The position numbers and the translations under genes are program-made. From JBOHHM01 sp050725495 (GTDB taxonomy: Bacteria; Pseudomonadota; Gammaproteobacteria; Burkholderiales; Burkholderiaceae_C), in assembly GCA_050725495.1 (NCBI GenBank), contig JBOHHM010000068.1:1-16610 (forward strand): DNA of 16,610 nucleotides, read 5' to 3'. Positions 1-8,673 of the stretch are shown here, piece after piece (position 1 is the stretch's first letter; each line of letters opens with the position of its first letter). The notes below the pieces were generated by a model. The model had not been told where the DNA came from. It searched no databases and saw only the letters and a program-made list of their open reading frames with translations.

Positions 1-882
1 GTGCAATGGCTGGCAGCCGCGCCCGAAGACACGGCCACGCTGGCCGCCGCGGCGCGCGGCGCGGCCGTGGTGGTGCAGGCACTGAGCCCGCCCTACACCC
101 ACAAGGCCTGGCGCACCCAGGTGCCGCGCCTGACCGATGCGGCCATCGCTGCGACGCGCGAGCTCGGTGCCACGCTGATGCTGCCGGCCAGCGTTTACAA
201 CTTCGGTGAATCCATGCCCGAGCGCCTGCATGAGGACACAGCCCAGGCCGCCACCACCTTCAAGGGGCGCCTGCGCATCGCGAGCGAGCAGCAGATCCTG
301 CGCGCCACGCAGGACGGCCGCATGAAAGCCGTCGTGATCCGCGGCGGCGACTTCTTCGGCAGCGGCACCGGCTCGTGGTTCGACCTGGTGATGGCCAAGG
401 ATCTGCGCCGTGGCAGGCTGACCTGCCCCGGCCCGCTCGATGTGCCCCATGCCTGGGCCTACCTGCCCGACATGGCGCGCAGCTTCGTCGGTGTGGCCGA
501 GCAGCGCCACCGGCTGCCCGCTTTCGAAACCTTGCATTTCGCCGGCTACGGCGTGACTGGCCAGGACTGGGCCGATGCGCTGTCCGACATCGCCCGGGAG
601 CAGGGCTGGCTTGCGGCCAGCGGCAAGCTGCGCGTGGCTTCGCTGTCCTGGCCGCTGATGCGCCTCGTGGGGCTGTTCGTTCCCACGGTGGCGGCTCTGT
701 GCGAAGTGCGCTACCTCTGGCGCACGCCGCATGCGCTGGTTGACACGCGCATGGCTGCGCTGATCGGCAAAGCACCGCACACACCGTTTGCCGAGGCCGT
801 TCGCGCCGCGCTGGACGATCTCGGCCTGCTGCAGCCGGCGGCGCGCCCGCTGCACGGCCCGCCCTCGCTGTCACTGAACTGA
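1..882 (+). CDS. NAD-dependent epimerase/dehydratase family protein (5' end missing)
   Basis: The reading frame is open from the first base to a TGA at 880-882. It encodes about 293 residues that look like an extended SDR (NAD-dependent epimerase/dehydratase) without its first strand. The N-terminal glycine-rich Rossmann motif expected about 50 residues earlier is absent, so the gene almost certainly starts outside the window and the GTG at base 1 is not its start. Visible SDR traits are a buried AAVVVQALSP strand (about residues 21-30), a PASVYNFGE segment (about 62-70) in the place of the usual S-x-Y region, VVIRGGDFFG (about 111-120), and HAWAYLPDMA (about 150-159), the substrate-proximal HV.D-like segment. 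The substrate cannot be told. The stop lies 13 nt before the next gene, suggesting co-transcription with the nitroreductase-family gene. Confidence 0.85.
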   Translation: MQWLAAAPEDTATLAAAARGAAVVVQALSPPYTHKAWRTQVPRLTDAAIAATRELGATLMLPASVYNFGESMPERLHEDTAQAATTFKGRLRIASEQQILRATQDGRMKAVVIRGGDFFGSGTGSWFDLVMAKDLRRGRLTCPGPLDVPHAWAYLPDMARSFVGVAEQRHRLPAFETLHFAGYGVTGQDWADALSDIAREQGWLAASGKLRVASLSWPLMRLVGLFVPTVAALCEVRYLWRTPHALVDTRMAALIGKAPHTPFAEAVRAALDDLGLLQPAARPLHGPPSLSLN

Positions 883-895
883 AAGGAGACCCGCC

Positions 896-2074
896 ATGGA
901 CCGCAGAAACTTTGTCCGTCTGCTCGGCGGCGGCATGGTCGCCATTGCGGGTGCTGCCACGCTCACGGCTTGCGTCGTGGATTCGGGCTTTCCCGCCGCC
1001 GCGCTCGAAGCCTGGCAGGGCCCCGGCAACGAAAGCGATCCGCGCCGCCGCGCAGTCGCCTATGCCATCACCGCGCCGAACCCGCACAACCTGCAGCCCT
1101 GGCTGGTGGACCTGCGCGAGGCCGATGCCATCACGCTGTATTGTGACCGCGAGCGCCTGCTGCCCGAAACCGATCCCTTCGGCCGCCAGATCCTCATCGG
1201 CCATGGCGCGTTCATCGAGCTGCTGGTCATTGCGCTTGCGCAGCAGGGCCTGCGCAGCGAGGTCACGCTGTGGCCGCAGGGCGAAACGCCCGCGCAACTG
1301 AAGGACTGGGACCGTCGGCCTGTGGCGCGAATCCGGCTTTCGCCGGGGGCGCAGTCCGACCCGCTGTTCGCGCAGCTCCTCAGGCGCCACACGCCCAAGG
1401 TCGATTTCGATATTGCAAGACCGGTGACCCCGCCCACGCTGCAGGCCTTGATGGCTGGCGCGGGAGGCCCTGGGCTGCGGGTCGACGGCACGATGGCCGC
1501 GCAGCGCCTGCCCGCCCTGCGCGAGCTGTGCTGGCAGTCGGCCCAGGTCGAGCTGCTCACGCCGCATACTGTGATGGAGAGCCTGCGCTTGACGCGCGTC
1601 GGGCCCGCCGAGATCCTGGCCCACCGCGACGGCATTGCCGTCAACAACGCCATGGCCCGCCTGGCCGTGAGCCTGGGCCTGTTTGACCGCAGCGCGCCGC
1701 CGGCCGAGGGCAGCACGGCCCATCGGCAAATGTTGAGCCGTTTTGAAGGCCACAGCCGCACGGCCATGGGCTTTGTCTGGCTCGCCACCCAGGGCAATAG
1801 CCGCAGCCACCAGATCGAGGCCGGCCGCGCCTTTGTGCGCCTTCAGCTCAGGGCCACCGCGCTGGGCCTGGGCGTGCACCCGATGAGCCAGGCTTTACAG
1901 GAGTTTGCCGAAATGGCGCCGCATTACCAGCGCGCCCACCAGCTGCTGATAGGCCGGGACGCGCCGCGCGGGCCCGGCGACGACACGCTGCAGATGTTTT
2001 GCCGGCTCGGCTACCCGGCGCAGGCCGTGGCGGCCACGCCGCGCCGGCCGCTGCCGCAGTTTGTTCGGGTGTGA
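896..2074 (+). CDS. Nitroreductase-family (Acg-like) FMN oxidoreductase, predicted Tat lipoprotein
   Basis: A 392-residue protein starting at ATG 896, 6 nt after a strong AAAGGAGA ribosome site (882-889). The N-terminus carries an RRNFVR twin-arginine motif (residues 3-8), a hydrophobic stretch rich in Gly/Ala, and a lipobox LTAC ending at Cys26, so it is predicted to be folded in the cytoplasm with its cofactor, exported by Tat and lipidated. The motif APNPHNLQPW (60-69) matches the phosphate-binding N-terminal signature of nitroreductase-like flavoproteins. The length of nearly 400 residues fits the Acg-like two-lobed branch rather than classical nitroreductases of about 200 residues. A C-terminal GLGVHPMSQALQ segment also fits that family. 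The substrate is unknown. It probably shares a transcript with the upstream SDR gene. Family call is firm; export route is inferred from the N-terminus. Confidence 0.85.
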   Translation: MDRRNFVRLLGGGMVAIAGAATLTACVVDSGFPAAALEAWQGPGNESDPRRRAVAYAITAPNPHNLQPWLVDLREADAITLYCDRERLLPETDPFGRQILIGHGAFIELLVIALAQQGLRSEVTLWPQGETPAQLKDWDRRPVARIRLSPGAQSDPLFAQLLRRHTPKVDFDIARPVTPPTLQALMAGAGGPGLRVDGTMAAQRLPALRELCWQSAQVELLTPHTVMESLRLTRVGPAEILAHRDGIAVNNAMARLAVSLGLFDRSAPPAEGSTAHRQMLSRFEGHSRTAMGFVWLATQGNSRSHQIEAGRAFVRLQLRATALGLGVHPMSQALQEFAEMAPHYQRAHQLLIGRDAPRGPGDDTLQMFCRLGYPAQAVAATPRRPLPQFVRV

Positions 2075-2111
2075 AACGGGGTACGGCACAGCGGGATGCG
2101 CCGGCGGGCCC

Positions 2112-2140
2112 GGTGAAGCCGCACGGCTTTCGGGTTCACC
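2112..2140 (+). terminator. Weak hairpin downstream of the nitroreductase gene
   Basis: GGTGAA (2112-2117) can pair with TTCACC (2135-2140), with a smaller AGCC/GGCT stem inside. It lies 37 nt after the stop codon in the 153-nt gap before fusA2. There is no T-run, so a terminator role is only possible. The rest of this gap holds no convincing gene and no strong sigma-70 promoter; a CAGAAT hexamer at 2180-2185 is the best -10 candidate for fusA2. Confidence 0.25.
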
Positions 2141-2227
2141 CGCAAGCCTGCGCCCCTATGCACAGGGTCGCGCTCGGCGCAGAATCCGAATCAACAGCTC
2201 AAAAGCGTTGACATCAAGGAGGCAGCC

Positions 2228-4336
<2,109 letters not shown>

Positions 4337-4358
4337 ATGCGCTGAACGCCTGGAGCCC

Positions 4359-4389
4359 GGTTTGCCGCGGCGCGTCGCTGCGGCAAACC
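4359..4389. terminator. Hairpin between convergent fusA2 and the Lys/Ala-rich gene
   Basis: A perfect 10-bp stem: GGTTTGCCGC (4359-4368) pairs with GCGGCAAACC (4380-4389) around an 11-nt loop. It sits 22 nt after the fusA2 stop and 14 nt beyond the stop of the minus-strand gene, so it could end transcripts from both sides. It has no T-run on either strand, so it may act as an mRNA 3' stabiliser or a Rho-independent terminator of the weak GC-rich kind. Confidence 0.6.
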
Positions 4390-4403
4390 TGGTCCAGAAG
4401 GCC

Positions 4404-4781
4404 CTACTTGGTGACGCCCACTTCCCCCGCCTTGGGAATCTCGCCCTTCTTGGCGGCCTCAACCGCTGACGTCTTGCGTTGGGCGCGGGCAGCCGCCTTC
4501 TCTTCAGCGCTGCGCTTCGCGACGGCCGGGTGCTTGGCGCTGCTGTCGGCAGCCGTGTCTTCCTTGGACAAGGCCTTCTTGGACGCGTCAGCCTTGGCGG
4601 CGGCCGAGCCCTCGGCCTTGCGCGCGGCCCTGGCATCTGCCTTTTCCATCGGGGTGGCCTTCTTGACGATAGGGCCCTTGGACTCGGCCGGGTCGGCCTC
4701 GCCCTTGGTCTGGGCCAAGGCGCCAACCGCCAGCAGCTGCGCCAAAACGATGCTCAATGCAATTGGAATTGATTTGCTCAT
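4404..4781 (-). CDS. Secreted Lys/Ala-rich low-complexity protein of unknown function
   Basis: Encodes 125 residues if the start is the ATG at 4781, which has an AAGGGG site just upstream (4791-4796 on the minus strand). A longer open frame extends to 5021 but lacks coding character, and the short start gives a clean signal peptide (residues 1-23, ending AVGALA before QTK). The mature part is almost entirely Ala, Lys, Glu, Arg and Ser. It contains a rough internal repeat: an EKADARAARK block (46-55) and an EEKAAARAQRK block (93-103), each followed by an Ala/Lys tail. There is no cysteine and no enzyme motif. Such short periplasmic Ala/Lys-rich proteins are common in Comamonadaceae and have no assigned role. 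It is probably largely disordered or a single helix in the periplasm. Confidence 0.75.
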   Translation of the reverse strand: MSKSIPIALSIVLAQLLAVGALAQTKGEADPAESKGPIVKKATPMEKADARAARKAEGSAAAKADASKKALSKEDTAADSSAKHPAVAKRSAEEKAAARAQRKTSAVEAAKKGEIPKAGEVGVTK

Positions 4782-4996
4782 GTTGTATTCCCCTTGAGTT
4801 GAAGAAACGGATGCAAGACCCCTCGATGTAGCTGCCAAGACCACACCCATAGAAGTCTTGCGCATCCCGGACAAGCTTGCCAGAGGCCAATCGTCATTGC
4901 AAGTAACTTTTGCGTCCATTTGTGTGCCTGCGCTCGCAATCCCGACAAGTCGCAGGAGGACGGCCTCCCGCAGGGGCAAGGCATGGCGACAGCGCG

Positions 4997-5025
4997 GGAA
5001 CGTGACGGACCGCAGCCCCATCTAA
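4997..5025 (+). promoter_or_regulatory. Possible ECF-sigma-type promoter before the sigma/ferritin chimera
   Basis: GGAAC at 4997-5001 and TCTAA at 5021-5025 match the typical -35 and -10 cores of ECF (RpoE-like) promoters. The 19-nt gap between them is about one base longer than the classical arrangement. If used, transcription would begin near 5032, only about 10 nt before the ATG at 5043 and after the purine-rich site. ECF genes often drive themselves from such promoters. The rest of the 261-nt divergent gap (4782-5042) shows no gene. Confidence 0.25.
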
Positions 5026-5042
5026 GGGGCGGAACTCAAGCC

Positions 5043-5519
5043 ATGCAGAACATCCCCATCGCAGCCCGCACGGGCTTGTCGGACCCCAGCAGCGACGCCG
5101 AACTCGCGTCTCGCGCCGCCACAGGCGACGCCCCGGCCTTCGAGGCCATCATGCGGCGGCACAACCGCCTGCTGTTTCGCACAGCGCGCAGCATCCTCAA
5201 AAGCGACGCCGACGCCGAGGATGTGCTGCAGGAGGGCTATCTGCAGGCCTGGCGCGCGCTCGCAAGCTTCCGGGCCGACGCGAAGCTGTCGACTTGGCTG
5301 GTGCGCATCGTCGCCGATCAAGCGCTGGCACGGCTGCGCCGGCGCGGCGCGCAAGTCATTTCTTTGGAGGCGGCGATGGATGTGATGGCCGAGCCGCTGT
5401 TTGGCAACCGCGAGCTGGCCAAGGCCGCGGCCAGCATTCTGGGCGATGAAGCCATGCACTGGGCTGTGCTGCGCCAGGCCCTGGGCGAGACCCCCGTGCC
5501 TTCGGCCTTCGTCTCGTGA
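5043..5519 (+). pseudogene. Chimeric ORF: ECF sigma factor region 2 joined to the C-terminus of a ferritin-like protein
   Basis: A 158-residue frame from ATG 5043, preceded by an AAGGGGCGGA site about 10 nt away. Residues about 18-110 are a good ECF sigma-70 region 2: the ELASRAATGD opening, MRRHNRLLFRTARSIL, then DAEDVLQEGYLQAWRAL (57-73) and a LSTWLVRI helix that binds the -10 element. After SLEAAMD (107-113) the expected linker and region 4 helix-turn-helix (-35 recognition) are missing. Instead residues about 114-158 resemble the end of a Ferritin_2-type (ferritin-like) domain: FGNRELAKAAASILGDEAMH with an ExxH iron-ligand motif (136-139), then a short VPSAFVS tail. The junction lies near 5376-5390. 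I read this as an in-frame deletion that fused two genes. Without region 4 it is unlikely to be a normal sigma factor; a stable product is possible. An earlier in-frame start at 4920 adds residues with no homology to sigma factors. Confidence 0.7.
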
Positions 5520-5902
5520 TGCTCAGCCGTTTCATGGCAGCTGGCGCGCTGGCCCTCGCGGCGAGCGCGCCGGCGCAGGCCGGGCCGGACGCCTTGCGCG
5601 GCGAGCAGGTCTACGCGCGCTGCCTGGCCTGCCATGCGCTGGCCTACGACCGCGTCGGGCCGCGGCATTGCGGCCTGCTGGGCCGAGCGGCCGGCAGCGT
5701 GCCGCGGTTTGGCTATTCGCAGGCGATGAAGAGCTCGCGCATCACCTGGAACGAGAAGACGCTCGATCTGTTCCTGCGCCAGCCCCAGAAAACAGTGCCT
5801 GGCAGCACCATGACCTACGACGGCATCGCGGACCCCAGGGAGCGCGCCGATCTGATCGCCTACCTCAAGCGCGCCAACGACACCCCTGAATGCCGCAAGT
5901 AG
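5519..5902 (+). CDS. Class I cytochrome c, periplasmic
   Basis: A 127-residue protein whose ATG (5519-5521) shares one base with the TGA of the preceding frame and has no ribosome site of its own, so translation is probably coupled to it. A signal peptide (1-21, ending in AQA) leads to a single heme domain with CLACH (35-39) for covalent heme attachment and Met98 in GSTMTYDG as the likely distal ligand. The fold follows the small soluble mitochondrial-like/c2 cytochromes (GLLGRAAGSVP, then ITWNEKTLDLFLRQP, then RADLIAYLKRA). Two extra cysteines, Cys51 and Cys125, could form a disulfide tying the C-terminus to the heme loop. Its role is presumably electron carriage in the periplasm; the partner is unknown. 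It converges on cinA with only 26 nt between stops. Confidence 0.9.
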   Translation: MLSRFMAAGALALAASAPAQAGPDALRGEQVYARCLACHALAYDRVGPRHCGLLGRAAGSVPRFGYSQAMKSSRITWNEKTLDLFLRQPQKTVPGSTMTYDGIADPRERADLIAYLKRANDTPECRK

Positions 5903-5928
5903 CGGCGCCCCGCGTTGCCCGCGCGACC

Positions 5929-6450
5929 TCACTGGCCGGACCCGGCATCGTGGCACTGGCCCAACAAGGCCGTGAGCGTGCGCAGCGCATGGTGCACCGC
6001 GGCGGCCCGAACGGCCGCGCGGTCGCCATCGAACTGCTTGAGCTCGGACGCCACCCGCCCTGGCACGCACCAGCCGAACCAGACCGTGCCCACGGGCTTG
6101 GCCGCGCTGCCGCCGCTGGGGCCGGCCACGCCGGTGACGGCGACGGCCACCTGGGCGTGCGAGCGGACCACAGCGCCTTCGGCCATGGCGCGCGCCACCA
6201 GCTCGCTGACAGCGCCGTGCTGGGCGATCAGGGCTGCGTCCACGCCCAGCAGCTCGGTCTTGGCCTGGTCCGAGTAGGTCACGAAGCCGCGCTCGAACCA
6301 GTTGCTGGAGCCGGCCAGGTCGGTGCAGGCAGCGGCGATCATGCCGCCGGTGCAGCTTTCGGCGGTCGCCAGCATCCAGCCTTGCTGTTGCAGCAAATCG
6401 GCCAGCAGCCCAACCAGCTCGGGCGTTGATTGCTCTTGATTTGATAGCAT
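5929..6450 (-). CDS. pncC: Nicotinamide-nucleotide amidohydrolase / CinA C-terminal domain protein (PncC type)
   Basis: A 173-residue single-domain protein equal to the C-terminal half of CinA, the family that deamidates nicotinamide mononucleotide to nicotinic acid mononucleotide in NAD salvage. The motifs ATAESCTGG (28-36), the following SSNWFERGFVTYSD segment and VAVTGVAGPSGG (about 108-119) are typical. The N-terminal molybdopterin-binding-like domain of long CinA is absent, as in E. coli PncC. The start ATG at 6450 is 2 nt after the pgpA stop, with only a weak purine site, so it is probably coupled to pgpA. The first codons (MLSNQEQ) lie inside a copy of a dispersed 17-mer repeat (6432-6448), so the N-terminal residues appear to be contributed by that element. 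Confidence 0.92.
   Translation of the reverse strand: MLSNQEQSTPELVGLLADLLQQQGWMLATAESCTGGMIAAACTDLAGSSNWFERGFVTYSDQAKTELLGVDAALIAQHGAVSELVARAMAEGAVVRSHAQVAVAVTGVAGPSGGSAAKPVGTVWFGWCVPGRVASELKQFDGDRAAVRAAAVHHALRTLTALLGQCHDAGSGQ
6432..6448 (-). repeat. Dispersed AT-rich 17-mer, copy at the cinA/pncC start
   Basis: The plus-strand string GCTCTTGATTTGATAGC differs at 2 of 17 positions from the minus-strand copy inside thiL (GCTATTAATTTGATAGC). It overlaps the G of the cinA start codon and encodes the first residues of that protein. Confidence 0.6.
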
Positions 6451-6452
6451 TT

Positions 6453-6980
6453 TCAGAGCCGCAGCAGGGCGATCACGAGCAGGGTGCAAAACGCCGCGAC
6501 CAGATCGTCGAACAAGATGCCGAAGCCGCCCTTGGCGCCGAAGCCCTTGAACAGGCCATCGGCCCAGGCCACCGGCTGCGGCTTGACGGCATCGAAGAAG
6601 CGAAACAGCGCGAACGCGCCAAGCTGGCTCCAGAAGCCGGTGGGCATGACCAGCCAGAGCACGAGCCAGAACGCGAGGATCTCGTCCCAGACGATGCTGC
6701 CGGGGTCGGCCAGCCGCAGGTGGCGGGCCGTCACGGCGCAGGCCCACCAGCCCAGGCCCAGCGCGGCGAGCAGCAGCAGGCCCATCTGTGCGGGGCTCAG
6801 CCAAAGCTGCAGGGCCACGTAGGCCAGCCAGGCCCACAGCGTGCCGGCCGTGCCGGGCGCCACCGGGCTCAGGCCTGAACCGAAGCCCAGGGCGACGAAG
6901 TGCGCGGGGTGCGAGAGCAAGAAGGCGGCATCGGGGCGGGGCAGCGGTGGGTGCAGCGGCGGATTCAGGGGCGCGGTCAT
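6453..6980 (-). CDS. pgpA: Phosphatidylglycerophosphatase A
   Basis: A 175-residue inner-membrane phosphatase that removes the phosphate of phosphatidylglycerophosphate to give phosphatidylglycerol. Family signatures are intact: GSGLSPVAPGTAGTL (34-48), DPGSIVWDE (92-100), FDAVKP (129-134) and GGFGILFDDLVA (151-162), with the acidic residues that make up the Mg-dependent active site. Several hydrophobic helices (about 50-80, 101-128 and 160-174) fit the membrane topology. A proline-rich N-terminal extension of about 20 residues precedes the conserved start. The ATG at 6980 lies 7 nt after the glutathione S-transferase stop, and the stop is 2 nt before cinA. In many proteobacteria pgpA and cinA sit directly after thiL; here a transferase gene is inserted between thiL and pgpA. 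Confidence 0.95.
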   Translation of the reverse strand: MTAPLNPPLHPPLPRPDAAFLLSHPAHFVALGFGSGLSPVAPGTAGTLWAWLAYVALQLWLSPAQMGLLLLAALGLGWWACAVTARHLRLADPGSIVWDEILAFWLVLWLVMPTGFWSQLGAFALFRFFDAVKPQPVAWADGLFKGFGAKGGFGILFDDLVAAFCTLLVIALLRL

Positions 6981-6987
6981 GGGTCGA

Positions 6988-7614
6988 TTATGGCGGCGCC
7001 ATCTGCGCCGCCAGCGCGTCGTCGATGGCGTTGGCGCGCAGGCAAGCGGGGCGCTGCACGATGGGATGGGCGTAGCGCTCGAAGGCCGGGCGCTTTTCGA
7101 TGTCGCCGAACAGCATGCCCCAGTTCAGGTGCGCGCCCAGGTAGAGGTCGGCGGCGGTGAAGTGCTCGCCGCAGAGGTAGGGCCCTTGGGAGACGGCATG
7201 TTCCAGCGTGTTCTTCACGTCCTCGTAGGCGCCGTAGCCGGCCTGCGCGGCCTTGTCGCGCGGCGCCAGCAGGCCCAGCGACTTGCCGGTGGCGGCGGCC
7301 TCCACCGGGCCGGCGGCGAAGAACAGCCAGCGGTAGTAGCTGCCGCGCGCGGCGCTGCCGACCGGCGGGGCCAGCTGTTTTTCCGGGAACACGTCGGCCA
7401 GGTAGGCGCAGATGGCCGCGGCCTCGGTCACGATGGCGTCGCCGTGCTTGAGCGCCGGCACCTTGCCCATGGGGTTGAGGGCCAGGTAGTCGGGCGCCTT
7501 CATCGTGGTGCCGTAGTGCAGCACCACGGTGTCGTAGCTCGCGCCGCACTCCTCGAGCATCCAGCGCGCGATGCGCCCGCGGGATTGGGGGTGGGTGTAG
7601 AGGGTGAGGGCCAT
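6988..7614 (-). CDS. Glutathione S-transferase family protein
   Basis: A 208-residue cytosolic GST. The N-terminal thioredoxin fold begins LTLYTHPQSRG, where Ser11 is in the position of the catalytic residue, followed by NPMGKVPAL (47-55) with the cis-proline and TEAAAICAYL (63-72) for the gamma-glutamyl contact. The C-terminal all-helical domain includes GPYLCGEHFTAADLYL (about 144-159), the conserved N-capping box and hydrophobic staple region. The start ATG at 7614 is well supported by AAAGGAA about 5 nt upstream. It follows thiL by 33 nt and precedes pgpA by 7 nt, so it looks like an inserted member of a thiL-pgpA-cinA operon. The substrate cannot be inferred; there is no link to thiamine or lipid synthesis visible. 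Confidence 0.92.
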   Translation of the reverse strand: MALTLYTHPQSRGRIARWMLEECGASYDTVVLHYGTTMKAPDYLALNPMGKVPALKHGDAIVTEAAAICAYLADVFPEKQLAPPVGSAARGSYYRWLFFAAGPVEAAATGKSLGLLAPRDKAAQAGYGAYEDVKNTLEHAVSQGPYLCGEHFTAADLYLGAHLNWGMLFGDIEKRPAFERYAHPIVQRPACLRANAIDDALAAQMAPP

Positions 7615-7647
7615 GGTCGTTCCTTTCGGCCAAGGTTGGCAGCAGGT

Positions 7648-8622
7648 TCAGGCGAAATGATCGAACGAGGCGTAGCGGCGCTCGATCGGCTGGCCATCGG
7701 CGTCCATCAAACGCAGGCCGGGCGCGGCCTCGATTTGCCCGATGCGCGTGATCTGCGTCTGGCTCTGCTGCGCCGCGGCCCGCACGGCGGCGCGCGCCGA
7801 GGCCGGGGCGGTGAAGGCCAGCTCGTAGTCGTCGCCACCGGCCAGCACGCAGTCCAGCTGCTGTTCCGAGTCAATCCGGGCTTGCGCCCACGTGGAATGG
7901 GTGCTAGCAGCTATCAAATTAATAGCAATCGCGGTGTCGATGCGCGCCCCGACGCCCGAGGCCTGCAGGACATGGCCGAGGTCGCCGAGCAGGCCGTCGC
8001 TGACATCGATGGCCGCGCTCGCGATTCCGCGCAGCGCCAGGCCCAGCGCCACGCGCGGCGTGGGCTGCTCCATGCGCGCGCGGGCCGCCTCGAACAGCGC
8101 AGCCGGCAGCGACAGCGTGCCGCGAAATACCTCCAGCGCCAGCCGCGCATCGCCCAGCGTGCCGCTGACATAGATGTCGTCGCCAGCCTTGGCCCCGCTG
8201 CGCAGCAGGGCTTGCCCTTGGGGCACCTCGCCGAACACGGTGATGCAGATGTTCAGCGGCCCCTGCGTCGTGTCGCCGCCGATCAGCTCGCAGCCGTGCG
8301 CGTCGGCCAGCGCCAGCAGGCCGCGCGAAAACGGCTCGAGCCAGGCCGCATCGGCGCGCGGCAGCGCCAGCGCCAGCGTGAAGGCCAGCGGCCTGGCGCC
8401 GCAGGCGGCCAGGTCGCTGAGGTTGACCGCCAGCGCCTTGTGGCCGAGCTTGAACGGCTCGACCGTCGAGAGGAAATGTCGCCCTTCGACCAGCATGTCG
8501 CTGGAAATCGCGAGCTGCATGCCGGGCGCGGGCTGCAGCAGCGCGCAGTCGTCGCCCACACCCAGGCTGGCGCGCGCCGCGGGGCGTTTGAAATAGCGTG
8601 TGATCAGGTCGAACTCACCCAT
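7648..8622 (-). CDS. thiL: Thiamine-monophosphate kinase
   Basis: A 324-residue kinase that phosphorylates thiamine monophosphate to thiamine diphosphate, the last step of cofactor synthesis. Motifs of the PurM/ThiL fold are all present: GVGDDCALL (21-29), SSDMLVEGRHF (40-50), NLSDLAACGARP (67-78), GGDTTQG (115-121), DVSDGL (206-211) and a C-terminal GGDDYEL. These supply the Mg and ATP ligands. The ATG at 8622 has an AGGAGA site about 12 nt upstream. Residues 233-240 (AINLIAAS) are encoded by a dispersed AT-rich repeat unit, in a variable stretch between conserved motifs, and the frame is kept. It probably heads the thiL-GST-pgpA-cinA transcript. Confidence 0.95.
   Translation of the reverse strand: MGEFDLITRYFKRPAARASLGVGDDCALLQPAPGMQLAISSDMLVEGRHFLSTVEPFKLGHKALAVNLSDLAACGARPLAFTLALALPRADAAWLEPFSRGLLALADAHGCELIGGDTTQGPLNICITVFGEVPQGQALLRSGAKAGDDIYVSGTLGDARLALEVFRGTLSLPAALFEAARARMEQPTPRVALGLALRGIASAAIDVSDGLLGDLGHVLQASGVGARIDTAIAINLIAASTHSTWAQARIDSEQQLDCVLAGGDDYELAFTAPASARAAVRAAAQQSQTQITRIGQIEAAPGLRLMDADGQPIERRYASFDHFA
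7903..7926 (-). repeat. Dispersed AT-rich element, copy inside thiL
   Basis: On the minus strand this reads GCTATTAATTTGATAGC (7926-7910), followed by TGCTAGC. The 17-mer has GCTAT and ATAGC ends in inverted orientation and is far more AT-rich than the surrounding gene. It is in frame and encodes AINLIAAS. Related 17-mers occur at the cinA start and in gph. Confidence 0.65.
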
Positions 8623-8673
8623 GGCAATTTCTGACTCTCCTGTTGCAGGGCGACAGCATAGCGCCGGCAGGCC

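Noticed and set aside
260..1879. A long minus-strand open frame (539 codons) across the SDR and nitroreductase genes
   Set aside because: It is antisense to two well-supported genes, is Arg/Ala/Gly/Gln-rich without motifs, and is the usual by-product of high GC at third codon positions.
2208..2213. TTGACA hexamer just before the fusA2 start as a -35 box
   Set aside because: Its -10 would fall inside the coding sequence, downstream of the ribosome site, so it cannot drive this gene.
4920..5042. A 41-residue N-terminal extension of the sigma/ferritin chimera
   Set aside because: The extra residues lack sigma-like sequence and precede a plausible ribosome site for the ATG at 5043.
6841..8634. 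A 597-codon plus-strand frame across GST and thiL
   Set aside because: Antisense to two genes with complete family motifs; the translation has no recognisable domain.
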